Assembly: GCA_032622095.1 (NCBI GenBank)
Contig: CP136061.1
Location: 235,183,815 to 235,247,814, forward strand
Direction: 5' to 3'
Length of the DNA: 64,000 nt
Origin: Siphonodentalium dalli
Lineage: Eukaryota; Mollusca; Scaphopoda; Gadilida; Siphonodentaliidae
Both the position numbers and the translations under genes were made by a program. Position 1 is the stretch's first letter; each line of letters starts with the position of its first letter. Shown piece after piece: positions 59,447-64,000 of this stretch. A model generated the notes under the pieces. It saw nothing but the letters and a program-made list of their open reading frames with translations, was not told where the DNA came from and did not search any database.

Positions 59447-61126
59447 CTGAAAAGATAAAATTATCCAGAAATGCTATACTCTCTTGTATTGCACATTATA
59501 TACTGGCAGCCCCATATCACAATGCAACATGAATATTTGCCATATATTCCATTACCGTTGGATAGTCTATGCATTATCAACACTGCTATCGCCAAAAGGA
59601 ATGACAGATGGGATATTCATCATGAGAAAACCAAAGTTAAATGCGCAATAATCCGGCTAGAAGATAGGACATGTCTATAGAGTCACGCAAACATTAGCTT
59701 TAAAATAAAATTGCTCTGCCGTAAGACTTGGGCTTGGTCATCTAGAATAGGTTCTAGGTGCCCTTCGCGTCGAGATCCGGTGATCAAAGGTGGCAGCGTA
59801 ATAACATCACGATATTAGGCGGGAATTGTGTTTTTCCTAAAAAAAATCTGCTATGCACGGCCGATCGAAAGAAACTTCATACTAAATGAGAACAGAGTTT
59901 AGCCACTACAATCAAGTCGAGAACTAACAGTGAGTTTGAATCAGGTCATGCGAAATAACTTTCTAAACATAGATCCTGTCCGATTTTCGTGGTATCTAAT
60001 ACTAATGAGAAACGGTTAGAATGCCAGACAAAAACTACCCCAGTAATCTCCACGTCCAGTGCAAAACCTAAACCAATTAATGTAGCATAAACGATAAACA
60101 CCAGACACCAACTTAGCTAGGGGTTATCTCAGATCAATGCCAAGCTGGATAACATGGTTAACCAGCATGACTTGTCATATTTGTGGATAATATAGTGATG
60201 AATATCATTTTGTAATTATTTTCAATGAACTTTTAAAAATACCGATAGTCTCAGAGTAAATATTGGCCATCGGAGGATCGCTCCGCGCTTAAATGCAACA
60301 GCGCCGCAAATCACCCATACTAGAGTGCATTCTCAATTGTAAGCTTTTGTGATCGCTTTCGACGTATATTACTTATTTATGACTTGTGTGTTTTCAAGAT
60401 GACTGTGTTACAATGATAATGGTAATTTCCCAGTTCATACACTTGCATATAGTAAACTGAAATTGACTTAGGAAATGTTGTCAAATGTGGTGTCATATCG
60501 GACCGACCATCTTGATGTGTACCTAATATCGAACATTTACAAGATATTTACATCAGTGACTTCCCTGCAAGTACGCAGTAATGGCTATACCATAATATAG
60601 ACAAGAGTTGTTTTTGGGATCTCTTTTAGATCATGTCATCAACTGCTAATCCGCATGGCTATGCCCGTACATGTATATAACATATATACTCCACGCACCA
60701 TTCAAAACATGGGAACTGTTTGGTATTCTGACCTGCTCTTACAGATAACTGCATAACATCCAAAATGTAAAAATTGCGCATTTCCCCAAGATTGTAAGCG
60801 ATGCAAATCCAAATCGGCTCAACAAAATAACATAAATCATGAAATCTCATGTTGGAACATTCACCTACTATAAAACAAGAATTACCTAAGAATATGTTGT
60901 CTACATAGTTTTCAATGTTATAAATCGCCATGTCAGAACATCAAACGTCCCCAGGTTTAAGGTTTTGTACTGGTGTTGACACAAAAAATGCTTTCTTACC
61001 AATTTCGTCTGGGTTAACCGATTTTTTTTTGCGCGTACCACATCCATACTATCGAATGTTTTGCACTCTGCGACCTTTTGATCCCCTGTGACATCTACAG
61101 GAAAAATCCTCCGCGAGATGTGCGCG
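59447..61126. other. no certain gene; region upstream of the WSC exon
   Basis: Exon-like minus-strand fragments near 60740-60870 and 61000-61095 have donor-like GTAAGA words, but no recognisable domain and no consistent phase 1, so they are not called. Confidence 0.35.
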
Positions 61127-61272
61127 AAAAATATGAAAACTGACATATGGATATTCTATATGAATCAGACCGGATGCGGACGGTTTTTGCCAATCCGCGT
61201 AAAATATGAAAACTGACATATGGATATTCTATATGAATCCGAGCAGATGCGGACGATTTTTGCCGAGCCGCC
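61127..61272. repeat. 73-bp tandem duplication
   Basis: AAATATGAAAACTGACATAT followed by GGATATTCTATATGAATC occurs twice (from about 61130 and 61203). Each is followed by a GATGCGGACG(G/A)TTTTTGCC segment. Confidence 0.9.
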
Positions 61273-62284
61273 TTTAATCTCATACAGGAGAGACAGTAAT
61301 TTGGGGGATATTCTGGTTCCTCATAAAACGAGTCGATGCTTTCACAGTTATGTGCGGATTCGTGTGCCACTTGCACAATTATGTGTTTGGATGATGTTAA
61401 AAATACGACACGGAATGCAGAATACAAAGTGTAGAATAGTAATTGTAAAACCAGAAATGTGATATATCGTTTAAGTTGTTTGTTGTTTGTTTGAAAATAA
61501 TACAATCGCGGTCATGAAAATAATGGCTGTCAAATGGCCGCAACTCCAAGCCATGCAATGACGACAGCAACATATTATATAACCACCTAGGAGTGATAAT
61601 ACATATTGGTAATATACAAGTCTCTTGTTATGTTTAATAACCTTAAATCTACGCCGGTAATTAAAACAGATCCATCTGGAGGATTTATATGTCACTGCAG
61701 CGCAAATCAAACCCAATGATTTACGTATTTAAAAGTTCGGGTTTTCTACTTAGAATACATACAATAGTCAGGTCAAAAATACTAAATTCGGGCATGCAGC
61801 ACACGAAGTGATGCTCATCCACACAGTGCTTGGTAGTTTCATTCGGCATGGGGATCAATTATTGAATGTAACGCACAAACTGAAGTGCATACCCCTGCAG
61901 TATAAATACTAGTTACATTTCCGGAATTTTCAACAATCTGCACTCTCCGTGAAACCATGTACAGTCGCCACTCTACAACATGAATATACTACCGCGCAAT
62001 GCACAATATTTGTTTCAAAAATATTTTGAGACACTGACACTATTATCTACACATTTTACACAGTAATCTATTAATATATATCATACTGTTCAATAGCAGT
62101 TGATTTTGAAAGGTTTTATGTTGTAGATACCAAAATAAATGATGATCGGTCATATTCGTGATACTGCTCTGAACACATATATATATGCTTCTAAAAAAGA
62201 TCACATAATCAATACATCCCAACTAAATCCCAGTTAACTGTTTACACACATCTTGCAATCCGAGTTGGGAGAGATGATATATGC
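61273..62284. other. no gene or repeat recognised
   Basis: AT-rich sequence. Minus frame 61095-61505 begins with a hydrophobic stretch but runs through the tandem duplication and has no known domain. Confidence 0.4.
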
Positions 62285-63950
62285 TTAACACATGAGCAAT
62301 AAGCTTTCTCTATACAGTAAACAATGGAATCTAGAGGTTGTCAGAACTTCACACCCATAGAGACATTTTGGCAGAACTATTGTTTTTAAAAGAGAGGTCA
62401 TCGTGGGCGGTGTGCATTGTTTCGTGATATTTCTGCCAGCAATTGCGAAGAATGTTTTTCCAAGTTTATCAGAAAAAGTTCTGTTGCTGCGCTCGTGTTG
62501 ACGTCCCGAATCGTTGAATACAACAACAATACTTTTGGTGTTCGAGAACATAAATCGACAATTCTGAGCATATGAGTTCCATATATCGATGAGATGATCT
62601 AGAACAGCTTTTGATGTAGAAATCAAGCCGATATCGTCAGCAGTTATTGGAGCAGTGCAGTTAACATGACCGACTGACAATCCTTCGTTCGATGAACTGA
62701 GACGCGCTAGAAAGTCGTTGATAAATACAAGTTAGAAAAAAAGGAGAAGTCACTGCTCGTTGGCTTGTTCGTTGCAGAATATCCAGTGGTTCTGATAATG
62801 TGCCATTATACATCACTCGACTCTTGCAGTTAGTGTGAATGTTGGAGACAATGAGTAGTATTTTGCTTTTAAAGAAAGCACCCATATACACGACCGTTCA
62901 TGTCAGTCGCGTAGCGTATTGACTCCTGTGGAATATATGATGTCATCACACAAGTGACGTTTTTTTTATGAAATCCGTGTTGAAGCACGTCAGGGAAATC
63001 ATCAAGACACTTATCACCTAGAAATCTGCTTAGGATGATACTCTCGAATGTTTTGTATATCACCGGCAAAAGAGTTATTGCTCTGTAGCTGTCCGGGATA
63101 TGCTTTAAAATTGGCTTCGGCGAACCTTTATATAATGGAACGATGATTCAAATTTTTAGTGTTGGCGGTATCCATTCTAACGCCAAGATACCATTGAATA
63201 GACGAAGGAGCACTGTGGAGAGCAGTTCACTTCCATGAACTAAATGTTCGTTAACCACATGATCGATGCCACCAGACTTTTTCGGTTTGAGACCACGCAG
63301 TACCGAGTTTAACTCGTCGGAACTCATCTTCTCACACAAACTCCAGGCAGAGTTATCCCCCATCGCTTTGCTGAGATACCACTGCCATAAGGACATTTGG
63401 TAAGGATTTCTTACGTGTTCTTAGTTCTTATGTTTTATGATTAAAATTGTCGATGTCTGGCTCAGTTCATATTGTTCAATACCGAAAGAATTACCATTAT
63501 TGCAAACTTTTGATGGTCAAAATAAGACAATAGGCGACTAAATATAGTTCCGACTATATGTAAATATAGATGTATCGGTCCGCAAAGTACCATCCTTGTG
63601 GCAGTGCTATATCGCAGTGATAACGTAGAAGCGCTGCATGTAGTTTGCTTCTCACATAGCATGGCACAGTTGTAGTCTGCATGTGAATTGTCAAGTAACA
63701 ATGCAATTCGCATTTGTGTGGTATGTTCGAAATAAAGGTCACTGTGCTCGTCTGGTTTGTGGAGAGAATCGAAATACGACCTCCATGCTGAAAGAATGTC
63801 AGTTTGGTCACGTAGAAATACATTATTTAAGTTCATCATATGTGTAAGACCATTTGCTTGTGACGACGCAGAATCTGAACTCAATGATTTCCAGAAACAC
63901 ATAAACGGCATTGAATAATTATGCAAAATAGCAGAAAGAGGATAACACAC
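62285..63950 (-). pseudogene. decayed non-LTR retrotransposon reverse transcriptase
   Basis: Reading from 63950 down, fragments appear in the order of a LINE ORF2. First a pre-polymerase segment (LSAWRSYFDSLHKPD, 63750-63800), then the RT entry region with MSSDELNSVLRGLKPKKSGG (63260-63330) and LVHGSELLSTVLLRLFNG. Next come YKTFESIILSRFLGD (62990-63050) and LQHGFHKK, and finally the palm motif ADDIGLIST (62610-62640; the usual tyrosine before ADD is a threonine), NTKSIVVVF and IVLPKCLYGCEVL. Frames change between fragments and stops are frequent. The middle, including the first catalytic aspartate block, is partly replaced or lost around 62700-62880. The family is a LINE of the jockey/I-like group common in molluscs, uncertain. 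The 5' end lies beyond the right edge or is truncated. Confidence 0.7.
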
Positions 63951-64000
63951 TTCTATGGCTTATTGGTTTAGAATGCACGGACCGATATCCACGATTTAAG

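Noticed and set aside
61000-61095. Minus-strand candidate exon ending at a GTAAGA donor upstream of the WSC exons
   Set aside because: Exit phase does not match the phase-1 entry of the WSC exon and the peptide resembles nothing known.

Overview
The window looks like AT-rich nuclear DNA from a marine invertebrate, most likely a mollusc. This rests on split exons with GT/AG junctions, WSC-domain exons, a 5S-rRNA-derived SINE-like unit, a non-LTR retrotransposon ending in an (ATTG)n tail, a Polinton-like integrase relic and many short inverted-repeat elements. There is no bacterial gene organisation. Most long open frames are chance frames inside repeats, and no complete gene is visible.

Left part (1-19.2 kb): a dense repeat zone. 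A family of short palindromic segments built around ATAAGC fills 1-1.13 kb and 4.2-8.4 kb, with outliers at 9.6, 12.75 and 28.9 kb. Within it, the 3' end of a CR1/L2-like LINE (1131-4181) is split by a 2.1-kb terminal-inverted-repeat element (1479-3614). The arms of that element are arrays of the palindrome TGATATATCA, and a GATTTC target duplication flanks it. Several hairpin and inverted-repeat elements follow. Then comes a 6.2-kb satellite (12.92-19.17 kb) with a period near 538 bp, each period being two diverged subunits.

Middle and right parts (20-60 kb): the best gene evidence is on the minus strand. Two phase-1 exons, 59306-59446 and 41134-41313, join in frame to make one complete WSC domain with eight cysteines. 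A phase-compatible transmembrane terminal exon lies at 26952-27193, and a tyrosine-rich cytoplasmic-tail exon (KRRR start) at 20214-20880. I infer one or more WSC-type membrane receptor transcripts running right to left through very long, repeat-filled introns. The link from the WSC exons to the two 3' exons is inference only.

Scattered in these introns are tandem MITEs (24.3-24.7 kb), a 2.65-kb structure of inverted and direct repeats (29.5-32.2 kb), an L1-like LINE 3' end interrupted by a hairpin element (35.34-37.1 kb), a 5S-derived element (42.2-42.5 kb), a TTAA-flanked element (46.27-46.87 kb), a repeat family in both orientations (48.6-53.2 kb) and the Polinton-like relic (53.9-55.5 kb). 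The right edge (62.3-63.95 kb) carries a decayed LINE reverse transcriptase on the minus strand.
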